64,000 nucleotides of DNA from Eubacterium multiforme. GTDB taxonomy: Bacteria; Bacillota; Clostridia; Clostridiales; Clostridiaceae. How positions within the stretch are numbered: the stretch's first letter is position 1; each line of letters starts with the position of its first letter. The stretch lies in assembly GCF_030813415.1 (NCBI RefSeq), contig NZ_JAUSUF010000001.1, positions 780,922 through 844,921 of the forward strand, given 5' to 3'. Both the position numbers and the translations under genes were made by a program. Below are positions 55,987 through 64,000 of this stretch, in pieces. The notes under the pieces are model-generated. The model worked only from the letters and a program-made list of their open reading frames with translations, did no database searches and had not been told where the DNA came from.

Positions 55987-56023
55987 ATATGGAAATAGTA
56001 ATGAACTTTTACCATTTCCATAT
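55987..56023 (-). terminator. Probable terminator after pmbA
   Basis: ATATGGAAAT / ATTTCCATAT with an inner GTAA / TTAC pairing, tail ATTTTCTA, just past the pmbA stop. Confidence 0.7.
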
Positions 56024-56031
56024 TATAAAAA

Positions 56032-57375
56032 TTATTCTCCTGCTATTGATAATTCCTTTACAAGTACTGATGGTGAACCAAAACTACTCATTGGGAATTT
56101 TATATCAGAACAAACTTCCTCTACATCCTTTAAAAGATTAAAGAAATTTCCTGCAACTGTTATTTGTTCTACTGGATAAGACTTTTTACCATTTTCAATC
56201 ATAAAACCTTTTGCAGCTAGTGAAAATTCTCCTGTTATAGCATTAGCCCCTGCATGAAGTCCTGAAAATTCACTTATTATTATTCCACTTCCTACTTCCT
56301 TTAAAAGTTCATCAAAATCCTTTTCTCCATTTTCTATATAAAAGTTTGTTGGTCCAACTCCTACTGGAGATGCATATGAGCTTTTAAATCCACTTCCTGT
56401 TGATTTTATTCCAGCTTTATGTGCTGTTTTTAAATTATGAAGAAGTGTTTTAAGCTGTCCTTTTTCAACTAATGCTTTTTTAAATGTTGCAACACCTTCA
56501 TCATCAAAAGCAACTGATGCTAAGCCATCTTTCATAAGTGGGTTATCTATTATAGTAATCTTTTCTGATGCTATAATCTCCCCTTCCTTATCCTTTAATA
56601 AAGACATTCCTTTTTGAGCTAAATCTCCATCAAATATTCCACCAAAGGCTTGAAGTAATGAAACCATTGCCTCATTTTTAATTACAGTTTTATATTTATT
56701 AGACTTTACTGATTTTGCTCCTACCTTTTCCATAGCTTCATCTACAGCTTCTTTTGCTATTTTTTTAGGATTCATATCTAAAACATTTTTACCTATTTGA
56801 TACCCAAAACCATCATACTTATTTCCTTCAATATCTATTACAGGTACAACATAAGCACTTAAAAGATTTGATTTATCATTTAATTCTAATCCCTTTGAAT
56901 TCATTAACCCATAATTAAAATTAACATAGCTAACTCCACAACCTATAAAGTTATCAACCTTATCTGAATATGCCTTACATTCTTTTTCCATTGCTATTCC
57001 TAAATCAATAAGCTCTTTGGCATCTATATTTTCTAATTCTTTATGATAATTAACTACTTTACTATATTCTTTGTCACCTTCATAAATAAATTGAATATCT
57101 TCGTCTTCTATAGCTAGTGCTGATGCCTTTGCATTTTCAACAAGCATCTTAATTGCAGCTTCATCAATTATTTCAGTATATGAATATCCCATTTTTTCAT
57201 CTACCTTAGCTCTAAAAGATACTCCAAAGGATTTATTAAGATTATATTTTTCAACCTCTTCTTTATATATATTAATACTTAAACTTTCCTTGTCTGAAAA
57301 ATAAATTTCAAATTCTTCTAATCCACTTTTTCTTGCTTCCTTAAAAAGCTTTTCTTTAAACTCCTTAAATTCCAT
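56032..57375 (-). CDS. pmbA: TldE/PmbA family metallopeptidase partner
   Basis: 447 residues. FGVSFRAKVDEKMGYSYTE, LLQAFGGIFDGDLAQKGMSLL, SAFD-type core VAFDDEGVATFKKALVEKGQLKTLLHNLKTA, SGFKSSYASPVGVGPTNFYI and GLHAGANAITGEFSLAAKG. It pairs with TldD (15 bp upstream) to form a heterodimer that cleaves peptides through a narrow channel; TldE itself lacks the HExxxH zinc site. Last gene of the regulator operon. Confidence 0.93.
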   Translation of the reverse strand: MEFKEFKEKLFKEARKSGLEEFEIYFSDKESLSINIYKEEVEKYNLNKSFGVSFRAKVDEKMGYSYTEIIDEAAIKMLVENAKASALAIEDEDIQFIYEGDKEYSKVVNYHKELENIDAKELIDLGIAMEKECKAYSDKVDNFIGCGVSYVNFNYGLMNSKGLELNDKSNLLSAYVVPVIDIEGNKYDGFGYQIGKNVLDMNPKKIAKEAVDEAMEKVGAKSVKSNKYKTVIKNEAMVSLLQAFGGIFDGDLAQKGMSLLKDKEGEIIASEKITIIDNPLMKDGLASVAFDDEGVATFKKALVEKGQLKTLLHNLKTAHKAGIKSTGSGFKSSYASPVGVGPTNFYIENGEKDFDELLKEVGSGIIISEFSGLHAGANAITGEFSLAAKGFMIENGKKSYPVEQITVAGNFFNLLKDVEEVCSDIKFPMSSFGSPSVLVKELSIAGE

Positions 57376-57390
57376 AATTTATTGCACCTC

Positions 57391-58773
57391 CTATCTTCCA
57401 CCTACTGTAATATTTTTAACTCTAATCATAGGCTGACCAACATTAACTGGTATACTTCCAGATGATGAACCACACATACCTTGAGCCTGAACTAAATTCT
57501 TTCCAACCATATCTATATTCATAAGTATTTCACTACCTTTTCCTATAAGGCTAGCCCCTCTAACAGGTTCTTGTATTTCTCCATTTTTAACTAAATAACC
57601 TTCTGATACTGAAAAATTAAACTCTCCTGTAACTGGATTTACTGATCCTCCACCTAATTTTTTAGCATAAAGTCCTTCATCCATTGATTTTATTATATCC
57701 TCTGGATTATCATTTCCAGCAGCAATATAAGTATTAGTCATTCTTGAAGTTGGAGCATATTTATAGCTTTGTCTTCTTCCACTTCCAGTTGAATTCATTC
57801 CCATTCTTCTGCCGTTTAACTTATCAATCATGTATCCTTTTAATATACCATTTTCTATTAATACATTCTTTCTAGCTTTTTCACCTTCATCATCTATATT
57901 TATAGAACCCCATGCATTTTCAATTGTTCCATCATCAATTGCTGTAACTTTAGATGATGCTATTTGTTCTCCAATTTTATTTGCAAATTCTGAATTTCCC
58001 TTTGCTACAGAAGTTGCCTCTAGTGAGTGTCCACAAGCTTCATGGAATAAAACTCCACCAAAACCATTATCAATTGCTACTGTCATCTTTCCTGCTGGAC
58101 AATCTTTAGCATGAAGCATAGTTACAGCAGTTCTTGCAGCTTCTATTCCATACTTTTCAACATCTATGTCATTAAACATTTCAAAGCCCATTGAACGTCC
58201 AGGACCTTCAAATCCCATTTGATTTTCTCCATCTTTAGATGCAACTGCACTTATTCCAAGTCTTGTTCTAACTCTTCTATCCTCTACACAAAGACCATCT
58301 GTATTTGCTATTAATATTTTTTGATCCTTATCAGAATATCCAACACTTACCTTTGTAATATCACTACTATACTCACTTGCACTCTTATATGCCATTTTCA
58401 TAATTCCAATTTTTTTATCATAATTAATATCATTTGGATAGTACTTTATTATATGTTTATTTGGAACTATTATAGAGTTATTTACAATAATAGTCTTTTC
58501 TTCTTTTAAATCACCAAGGGCAAGAGCTGCCTTATAAGCTGTATCTAAAAGACTACTTAAAGAATTATTGTTAGTATATGCATAAACACTCTTAAGACCC
58601 TTAAATATTCTTATTCCTACACCATAGCTTCTTCCACCAATTGCATTTTCTACTTTATTATCTAAAATTCCTAAAGAATTACTTATTGTATCCTCTTCAA
58701 AAATTTCAGCAAAATCTCCTCCTGTAATCATACATTTGGATAAAACTTTTCCTATAACTTCTTTTGATAACAT
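57391..58773 (-). CDS. tldD: TldD family metalloprotease
   Basis: 460 residues. The zinc motif HEACGHSLEA (HExxxH, about residues 249-258) is present, with GGVLFHEACGH and SGRRQSYKYAPTSRMTNTYI. TldD with PmbA matures peptides such as microcin in E. coli; a natural substrate here is unknown. GGAGG precedes the ATG. It follows the lipoprotein gene by 2 bp, so it is translated from the same message as the two-component system. Confidence 0.94.
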   Translation of the reverse strand: MLSKEVIGKVLSKCMITGGDFAEIFEEDTISNSLGILDNKVENAIGGRSYGVGIRIFKGLKSVYAYTNNNSLSSLLDTAYKAALALGDLKEEKTIIVNNSIIVPNKHIIKYYPNDINYDKKIGIMKMAYKSASEYSSDITKVSVGYSDKDQKILIANTDGLCVEDRRVRTRLGISAVASKDGENQMGFEGPGRSMGFEMFNDIDVEKYGIEAARTAVTMLHAKDCPAGKMTVAIDNGFGGVLFHEACGHSLEATSVAKGNSEFANKIGEQIASSKVTAIDDGTIENAWGSINIDDEGEKARKNVLIENGILKGYMIDKLNGRRMGMNSTGSGRRQSYKYAPTSRMTNTYIAAGNDNPEDIIKSMDEGLYAKKLGGGSVNPVTGEFNFSVSEGYLVKNGEIQEPVRGASLIGKGSEILMNIDMVGKNLVQAQGMCGSSSGSIPVNVGQPMIRVKNITVGGR

Positions 58774-58775
58774 AC

Positions 58776-60260
58776 TTATCCCTCCTTATTCATTTCCTTT
58801 TTAAATTCTTTAAAAGCATTTCCCCAATAGTCAACGTAATCCCTTTCGCACCATTCTGCCATTATAACCTGTTCTCCATTTTTTAAAGAGTATCTTTCAA
58901 TTGGTTCTTTAGATAATCTTCCTCCTGAAATATTATAAACTAATAATTCATCCTCTATTATAATTATAGCCATTCTTCCATCTGGAGAAATATATGCATC
59001 CTTCATAAATGGAACTTCATTTTTTAGTACTCTCCAAGGAATAACTAAAGCATCATATTTTACAAGCTTTCCATTTGGTTTTATTGATAGTTTATAATCA
59101 TAAGATTTAGCATTATCATTTAAAGGGGATACCTTAGCTTCTAATGTCCATTTCCCATTATCCCTTTTTACAGTAAAATTACTATAGTCTATATATTTTT
59201 TTAATAAACTTTTTTCTCTAGAATTAAGTTGGGAATATGCACTATCATAATCTCTTCTATACATTTGATTTATTTCTTTAGAATAAATATCCTGTATTAC
59301 TAATCCTTTATCTACAAAAGTATTATCAACTGGTAGTATTTCATATTGAGGAAACTTATTTTTAAAATTATCCCCTTCATATACTTCTGTTGATATATAA
59401 TTATTTCCTATAAAATTTATATTTCTATATATATCTTTATTACTTTTTATTTCTACTTTTCCTTGTTTATTTTTTCTATCTATTGTATTAGCTACTAAAT
59501 ATTCTTGATGCTTTCCTTTATTATCTAATACCTTTTTATCTAATGTCCATATACCATTCATTCTTGGAAAAATTATTCCTTTTGACTCTTCAATAGGTTG
59601 AATTTTATTATTTTTATAACTTATCCATAATGTTCTATAGGTCTCATCAGTAAATGTTCCATCATCATTAGCTTTTCTAGGCTGTTTTAAAACCAAATAA
59701 AGCCCCTTATTTTCTTCTTTACCTACATTTTTTATATCTTCTTTCAAATTATCATTAATATCTTTAAAAGAATCCTCTGAAACATCACCAACTTTTTTAA
59801 CATTTAAAAACATCCCTTGATAATAAACATAGCTGCTACTATTATTTATATAAAAGAACTCTAATATACTATTACTTTTATTACTTGCAGTAATTACATT
59901 AATATTTTTATCTTCTATATTTAAGTCTTTAACTGTAAAGTTTGATTCATAGGAAATATAATAATCATCTCCTACTATCTTTAATTTATAATCTACACCA
60001 TTATATATCTTATTACTAATATCTATATCTTTACTTCCAATACTTATAATTTTATTTTTTAAATCTTCTACTTTTCCTCTTGTATATATATTCTTATCTA
60101 AAATTTTAACGTTAGTTATTTGCCACTTACCTTTAATTAATAAATTATTGTTTTGAGGAGACTTAAGTTCTATCATTTCATTAGTGTCTATAGCCGAACA
60201 ACCAGTTAAAGAAAATAACGCAATAATTATAAGAATGAATACTGCTATTTTATTCCTCAT
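58776..60260 (-). CDS. Putative lipoprotein of the two-component operon
   Basis: 494 residues, not recognised. Signal peptide with lipobox LTGC (Cys21 in FSLTGCSAI). The mature part is beta-rich with repeated short strand segments ([63 protein letters not shown]), compatible with a propeller or sandwich domain; this is a guess. Its start overlaps the histidine kinase stop by 11 bp, so it may sense or be sensed at the surface together with the kinase. No enzyme motif seen. Confidence 0.75.
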   Translation of the reverse strand: MRNKIAVFILIIIALFSLTGCSAIDTNEMIELKSPQNNNLLIKGKWQITNVKILDKNIYTRGKVEDLKNKIISIGSKDIDISNKIYNGVDYKLKIVGDDYYISYESNFTVKDLNIEDKNINVITASNKSNSILEFFYINNSSSYVYYQGMFLNVKKVGDVSEDSFKDINDNLKEDIKNVGKEENKGLYLVLKQPRKANDDGTFTDETYRTLWISYKNNKIQPIEESKGIIFPRMNGIWTLDKKVLDNKGKHQEYLVANTIDRKNKQGKVEIKSNKDIYRNINFIGNNYISTEVYEGDNFKNKFPQYEILPVDNTFVDKGLVIQDIYSKEINQMYRRDYDSAYSQLNSREKSLLKKYIDYSNFTVKRDNGKWTLEAKVSPLNDNAKSYDYKLSIKPNGKLVKYDALVIPWRVLKNEVPFMKDAYISPDGRMAIIIIEDELLVYNISGGRLSKEPIERYSLKNGEQVIMAEWCERDYVDYWGNAFKEFKKEMNKEG

Positions 60261-61659
60261 TTATATAATTCAACTCCTTTGACTTAGGAATAACGATTAT
60301 TATTTCAGTTCCAACGTGGAGCTTACTCTTAACTACAAGGGTACCACCATGTAATTTTACTATTTCATCTGCTATTGATAATCCAATTCCTGCATTAGAA
60401 TTTGCATTACTACCCTTATAAAATTTTTCTTTAACCTTTTCTAATTCATCCTCTCTTATTCCACATCCATTATCTTTAACTTTTATTCTTAAATAATTAT
60501 CAGCATCATCAAACTCAACGCTAATTACTCCTTGTTCTTGTGTAAATTTAAAAGCATTGTCAATTATATTTATAAGTACCTGCTTCATTCTATCTGAATC
60601 CATAAATATTTCAGTGCATTTTGTTTTGTTATACACATAAAAATTTATATTTTCTCTCTCTGCCCTTGGTGTCATATATAATTCAACATATCTTGAAAAA
60701 TCACTAATTTTAACAATACGTTTCTTTAAACTTATTTTATTATTTATAAGTCTTGAAAAATCTAATAATTCTTCAACCATAGAAGATAGTCTATCTGTTT
60801 CTTTTTCAATAATATTAAAACCTAATTTTAGTGTTTCTCTATCTGTATTATCATCATTTAATGTTATTACCCATCCTTTAATAGCTGTAAGCGGTGTTCT
60901 AAGTTCATGAGAAACTGATGATATAAAGTCATTTTTCATCTGCTCTCTTTCTGTAAGTTCTTCAGCCATAAAATCCAAAGTATCTGCTAATTGACCAATT
61001 TCATCCTTAGAAACAAAATTACTTCTTTGATTTAAATCTCCACTAGCCATTTTCTTTGCTGTATTTTTAAGTTTTAATATTGGATCTACAATATTTTTAG
61101 CCATAATAAGACTAAGAACTACCCCAATAATTAAAACTATTATTGATATTATTATAAAGAAACTAATTATAGATGTTATTGATTTGTCAATATCCTTCAA
61201 TGAAGTAATAAATCTTATAGCTCCAATAATTTTTCCATTAACTTTTAATGGTTTTGTTACTGCCATTACTTTAGAGTTATAATAGTTTACATCTCCAACC
61301 CATCTACTACTTTCACCTTTTAATGCTTTTTTTATTTCCACATTAGCTTCAACAGATTTATCATTTACTCCTATTGAATCCATTAAAAGCTTCCCTTTAT
61401 CATCAAAAATTTGAACTTGTGCTGTAGTTTGATTCCAAAATGCATCAACATTATCATATACATTTAACAATAATGAAGATGTTGAATAATATCTATCATA
61501 AAAACTTGTAGCCAAATCAATTTGATTAACTAACATAGTTTCAGTATTATCGTAATAATACTGCCTTACAAAAACTATAAGTAAGGCATCTAATATCATT
61601 ATTGTTGAAAGAATAACTATTATAAAATTTCTTATAATTCTACTCTTTATACTTTTCAT
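60250..61659 (-). CDS. Sensor histidine kinase
   Basis: 469 residues. Membrane helix 1 (about residues 10-28), extracytoplasmic sensor domain (29 to about 165), membrane helix 2, HAMP ([28 protein letters not shown]), HisKA with phospho-His in [17 protein letters not shown] (about residue 250), and HATPase_c with [22 protein letters not shown], and [16 protein letters not shown]. Overlaps the lipoprotein gene by 11 bp and follows the response regulator by 3 bp. Signal unknown; the WalK/PhoR-like layout suggests envelope or nutrient sensing. Confidence 0.94.
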   Translation of the reverse strand: MKSIKSRIIRNFIIVILSTIMILDALLIVFVRQYYYDNTETMLVNQIDLATSFYDRYYSTSSLLLNVYDNVDAFWNQTTAQVQIFDDKGKLLMDSIGVNDKSVEANVEIKKALKGESSRWVGDVNYYNSKVMAVTKPLKVNGKIIGAIRFITSLKDIDKSITSIISFFIIISIIVLIIGVVLSLIMAKNIVDPILKLKNTAKKMASGDLNQRSNFVSKDEIGQLADTLDFMAEELTEREQMKNDFISSVSHELRTPLTAIKGWVITLNDDNTDRETLKLGFNIIEKETDRLSSMVEELLDFSRLINNKISLKKRIVKISDFSRYVELYMTPRAERENINFYVYNKTKCTEIFMDSDRMKQVLINIIDNAFKFTQEQGVISVEFDDADNYLRIKVKDNGCGIREDELEKVKEKFYKGSNANSNAGIGLSIADEIVKLHGGTLVVKSKLHVGTEIIIVIPKSKELNYINEE

Positions 61660-61662
61660 ACT

Positions 61663-62346
61663 CTATCCTTTCCATCTATAACCTATACCCCAAACAGTTT
61701 CTATAAATTCTGGATTTGAAGCATTTTCTTCTATTTTCGATCTTAATCTTCTAATATTAACATCAATTATTTTAGGATCACCAAAATAATTATATCCCCA
61801 TACTGAATTTAAAAGCTCATCTCTAGAAAAAGCCTTATTTGGATTTTCAATAAATGTTTTCATTATTAAATATTCCTTTGGAGTTAATTCTATTTCTTCT
61901 CCATTTTTAGTAATCTTTTGTGAATATAAATTAATTACAAAAGGTCCATTTATTAATTCATTTTTCTTTTCATTATCTTTCTTTTCCATCCTTCTTAAAA
62001 TAGCTCTAATTCTAAGAACAACTTCTAAAGGATTAAATGGTTTTACTATGTAGTCATCTGCTCCATATTCAAGACCCATTATTTTATCCATATCTTGACC
62101 TTTAGCAGTTAACATTATTATACCCATATCTGGATATTCACTTCTAAGTTTATTGCACACTTGAAATCCATCAATTCCTGGCAACATAACATCTAGAACT
62201 GCTACATCAGGCTTTTCTTCCATAGCCTTTTTTATTCCATCTTCTCCATTACTTGCTTCTATTATTTCAAAATCATTTCTTGCTAAATTTATCTTTAAAA
62301 ATCCTCTTATACTAACCTCATCTTCAACTAATAATATTTTCGCCAT
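61663..62346 (-). CDS. OmpR/PhoB-family response regulator
   Basis: 227 residues. Receiver domain with acidic pair EDE (residues 8-10), phosphorylated Asp in AVLDVMLPGIDGF (about residue 52), Thr in MLTAKGQDMDK and Lys in YIVKPFNPLEV; C-terminal winged helix with ELTPKEYLIMKTFIENPNKAFSRDELLNSVWGYNY. GAGGTGTTTTG precedes the ATG. First gene of the RR-kinase-lipoprotein-TldD-PmbA operon. Confidence 0.95.
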   Translation of the reverse strand: MAKILLVEDEVSIRGFLKINLARNDFEIIEASNGEDGIKKAMEEKPDVAVLDVMLPGIDGFQVCNKLRSEYPDMGIIMLTAKGQDMDKIMGLEYGADDYIVKPFNPLEVVLRIRAILRRMEKKDNEKKNELINGPFVINLYSQKITKNGEEIELTPKEYLIMKTFIENPNKAFSRDELLNSVWGYNYFGDPKIIDVNIRRLRSKIEENASNPEFIETVWGIGYRWKG

Positions 62347-62376
62347 TTTTCAAAACACCTCTTTTACTGATTTTAA

Positions 62377-62407
62377 AAAAGAAGCTTAATTTATTTAAGC
62401 TTCTTTT
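62377..62407 (-). terminator. Terminator of the deacetylase gene
   Basis: AAAAGAAGCTTAA / TTAAGCTTCTTTT, 5-nt loop, continuing TT on the minus strand, about 55 bp past the stop. Confidence 0.87.
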
Positions 62408-62462
62408 ATATTATTCTTATATTATTATAATCTATAATTCTTATTCTTAATATGAATAATTT

Positions 62463-63518
62463 CTATTTTATTGTTCTAAATTCATATCCTTTATCTTTAA
62501 AGTATTGAATTATTTCTGGTAAAGCTTTAACTGTATTCTCTTTTCCATATGTGTCATGCATTAAAAATACAACGCTATCTGCCTTATCTCCTAATTTTTC
62601 TACATTCTTTTTTGTATTTTGAATTAATTGTTCCTTAGTGTTTCTTCCACCATTTTCAGCATCCCCATTTAACGCATCCCAATCAACTATATTGACTCCA
62701 TTTTTATCTAATACTGGTCTTGCTTTTTCTCTTCCATTCCATGACCAATATCCTCCTGGGAATCTAACTACTCTTGTAGAAAAATCTTTTCCTAATGCTT
62801 CTTTTAATGCTTTATTAGTCTTATTATACTCACCCATAAATCTATCTACATTAATAACTCTATTAGGATATAAATACTGATAATTATGAGTATAACTATG
62901 ATTTGCTATAGCATGTCCCTCTTTAGCCGTTCTCTTTAGTAATTCCTTTGATTCTGAGCTAGCATTTATGTATTTTCCAACAATGAAAAAAGTAGCTTTT
63001 ACATTATATTTATCTAATATATCTAATACTTTTGGAGTATTAGTAGTTGATGGACCATCATCAAAAGTTAAATAAACAACCTTTTTACCGTCAGTTCTTA
63101 CTGGATAATGTAACTCACCTTTTAAAAGACCAGAAGTACGCTTTGCAACTTCTACTGCATCATCTGCATTTGGATCATCCTTTAATGGTAAATATCCTGA
63201 ATTATCTAATTTACTCTTAGTATTTTCATCTTGTCCAACATTTTTGCTGTCATTATTTTTATTATCATTATTATTATTTTGTTTTTTATTATTATCATTA
63301 ATATTATTGCTATTTTGTTTATTATTATCTTTTTCTTCTGCTAATACTTTTTCATTTTTATTATTAGATGATAAAACTGAATAAATTGATATTCCTCCAA
63401 TTATTAAAACTAATACAATTCCTAATAACAAAATACTTTGTCTTCTTCTCATTTTCATTTTAGATTTTTTTCTTCTCTTTGATATTTCTAAATTACTATA
63501 TGTATTACGCTTTCTCAA
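62463..63518 (-). CDS. Polysaccharide deacetylase, membrane-anchored, TTG start
   Basis: 351 residues. Very basic N-terminus, membrane helix (about residues 28-49), a low-complexity Asn/Lys/Asp linker (about residues 52-107), then the NodB domain: MT1 TFDDGPS, MT2 ANHSYTH with the metal His, MT3 RFPGGYWSWNG, MT4 DWDALNGDAENG, MT5 VVFLMHDTYGK. Probable peptidoglycan GlcNAc or MurNAc deacetylase (PgdA/PdaA type), acting outside the cell. TTG 63518 is 7 nt from GAGGGGG. The next gene is the two-component operon, which may regulate it; this is inference. Confidence 0.92.
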   Translation of the reverse strand: MRKRNTYSNLEISKRRKKSKMKMRRRQSILLLGIVLVLIIGGISIYSVLSSNNKNEKVLAEEKDNNKQNSNNINDNNKKQNNNNDNKNNDSKNVGQDENTKSKLDNSGYLPLKDDPNADDAVEVAKRTSGLLKGELHYPVRTDGKKVVYLTFDDGPSTTNTPKVLDILDKYNVKATFFIVGKYINASSESKELLKRTAKEGHAIANHSYTHNYQYLYPNRVINVDRFMGEYNKTNKALKEALGKDFSTRVVRFPGGYWSWNGREKARPVLDKNGVNIVDWDALNGDAENGGRNTKEQLIQNTKKNVEKLGDKADSVVFLMHDTYGKENTVKALPEIIQYFKDKGYEFRTIK

Positions 63519-63685
63519 AACTTATCCCCCTCAATTATATTTTACACTATACTACTATTATAATATTTATAATAAAAATTGCTATTACAAAATCATTAAT
63601 ATCAGTTACATTCTTGTAACACTTTATCTAAATTTGTATATTTTTTATACATATTGCTCCACTTTCTATTTTTTTATAAAAAAAA

Positions 63686-63706
63686 ATAAGCTATTTTAAA
63701 GCTTAT
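63686..63706 (-). terminator. Terminator of the rRNA/tRNA operon
   Basis: ATAAGCT / AGCTTAT stem and a long T-run on the minus strand, 9 bp past the tRNA-Asn. Confidence 0.82.
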
Positions 63707-63714
63707 AATAAAAA

Positions 63715-63789
<75 letters not shown>

Positions 63790-63857
63790 ACATTTATTCA
63801 GATTTTTGTTCTCTGAAAATTGCACATGAATTTTTGTTGATTCGCTTATTTTTTATT

Positions 63858-64000
63858 GGTCAAGCCCTCGACCTATTAGTATCAGTCAGCTGAACATGTT
63901 GCCATGCTTACACCTCTGACCTATCAACCTTGTGTTCTTCAAGGGGTCTTACTAGCTTATGCTATGGGAAATCTCATCTTGAGGTGGGCTTCACGCTTAG
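63858..64000 (-). rRNA. 23S ribosomal RNA, 3' end only
   Basis: The last 143 nt before the window edge, minus strand. Matches the conserved 23S 3' end: GAAGCCCACCTCAAGATGAG, CCTTGAAGAACACAAGGTTGATAGG, and CAGCTGACTGATACTAATAGG, ending GGGCTTGACC at 63858. The rest lies outside. No 5S rRNA follows before tRNA-Asn. Confidence 0.95.

Noticed and set aside
63205..63363. Repeat array in the deacetylase gene
   Set aside because: It is codon-level low complexity for an Asn/Lys/Asp linker, not a CRISPR or mobile repeat.

Overview
The window is a low-GC Firmicutes chromosome segment. AT-rich intergenic DNA, many TTG starts behind strong GGAGG-type ribosome binding sites, and sporulation genes (spoIIR, yabG, a SipL-like LysM protein, a CotS-family cluster) point to a spore-forming Clostridium sensu stricto. 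The gene order (atp operon, thiolase, upp, rpiB, prfA, tdk, rpmE, rho) resembles C. perfringens and its relatives. The species cannot be fixed from the sequence alone. Nearly everything is ordinary chromosomal housekeeping on the minus strand. No transposase, integrase, phage module or CRISPR array is visible.

Layout. 1-3.4 kb: 5' half of the F1Fo ATP synthase operon (atpI-B-E-F-H-A, atpA cut by the window edge). 4-5.2 kb: thiolase. 5.4-13.2 kb: a conserved nucleotide/translation block (dCMP deaminase, upp, rpiB, arginine/tyrosine phosphatase, Sua5, prfA, a DUF1385-PrmC fusion, tdk, rpmE). 13.3-18.3 kb: a UgtP/MGDG-type glycosyltransferase, rho with an Asn/Gln-rich insert, pyrG and a small DnaA-domain-IV-like protein. 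18.5-28.6 kb: DUF1934, a PP-loop enzyme, spoIIR, ispE, cphA-cphB, a SipL-like protein, veg and yabG, with a candidate small RNA in the sipL-veg gap. 28.6-34.9 kb: a spore-coat cluster of three CotS-family proteins, one degenerate paralogue and two GT4 glycosyltransferases. 34.9-38.5 kb: a MATE-EutH-solute-binding-protein operon. 38.7-45.8 kb: a LevR-type sigma-54 activator and a sigma-54-driven operon of PTS IIB, IIA, a BadF-type amino-sugar kinase, MupG and a GH4 enzyme. 45.9-55.9 kb: HtrA, a degenerate alpha/beta hydrolase, tsaD, a RusA-like protein, SGNH hydrolase, FAD oxidoreductase, lipid kinase, YedF, lipoteichoic acid synthase and DedA. 56-63.5 kb: a response regulator-histidine kinase-lipoprotein-TldD-PmbA operon and a polysaccharide deacetylase. 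The end holds tRNA-Asn and the 3' end of a 23S rRNA gene, both minus strand, with no 5S between them.

The most interesting readings are: (i) a hairpin that hides the spoIIR ribosome binding site and contains a sigma-F-like promoter placed so that sporulation transcripts would start past the blocking arm; (ii) a candidate plus-strand small RNA with its own promoter and terminator between sipL and veg; (iii) a sigma-54/LevR-controlled operon whose enzymes fit import and breakdown of a phosphorylated muropeptide or amino-sugar disaccharide, but with no PTS IIC gene beside it; (iv) a prion-like insert in Rho; and (v) a CotS paralogue without its kinase catalytic motifs and with a frameshift-like start. 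All are read by eye and marked as inference where they go beyond the bases.
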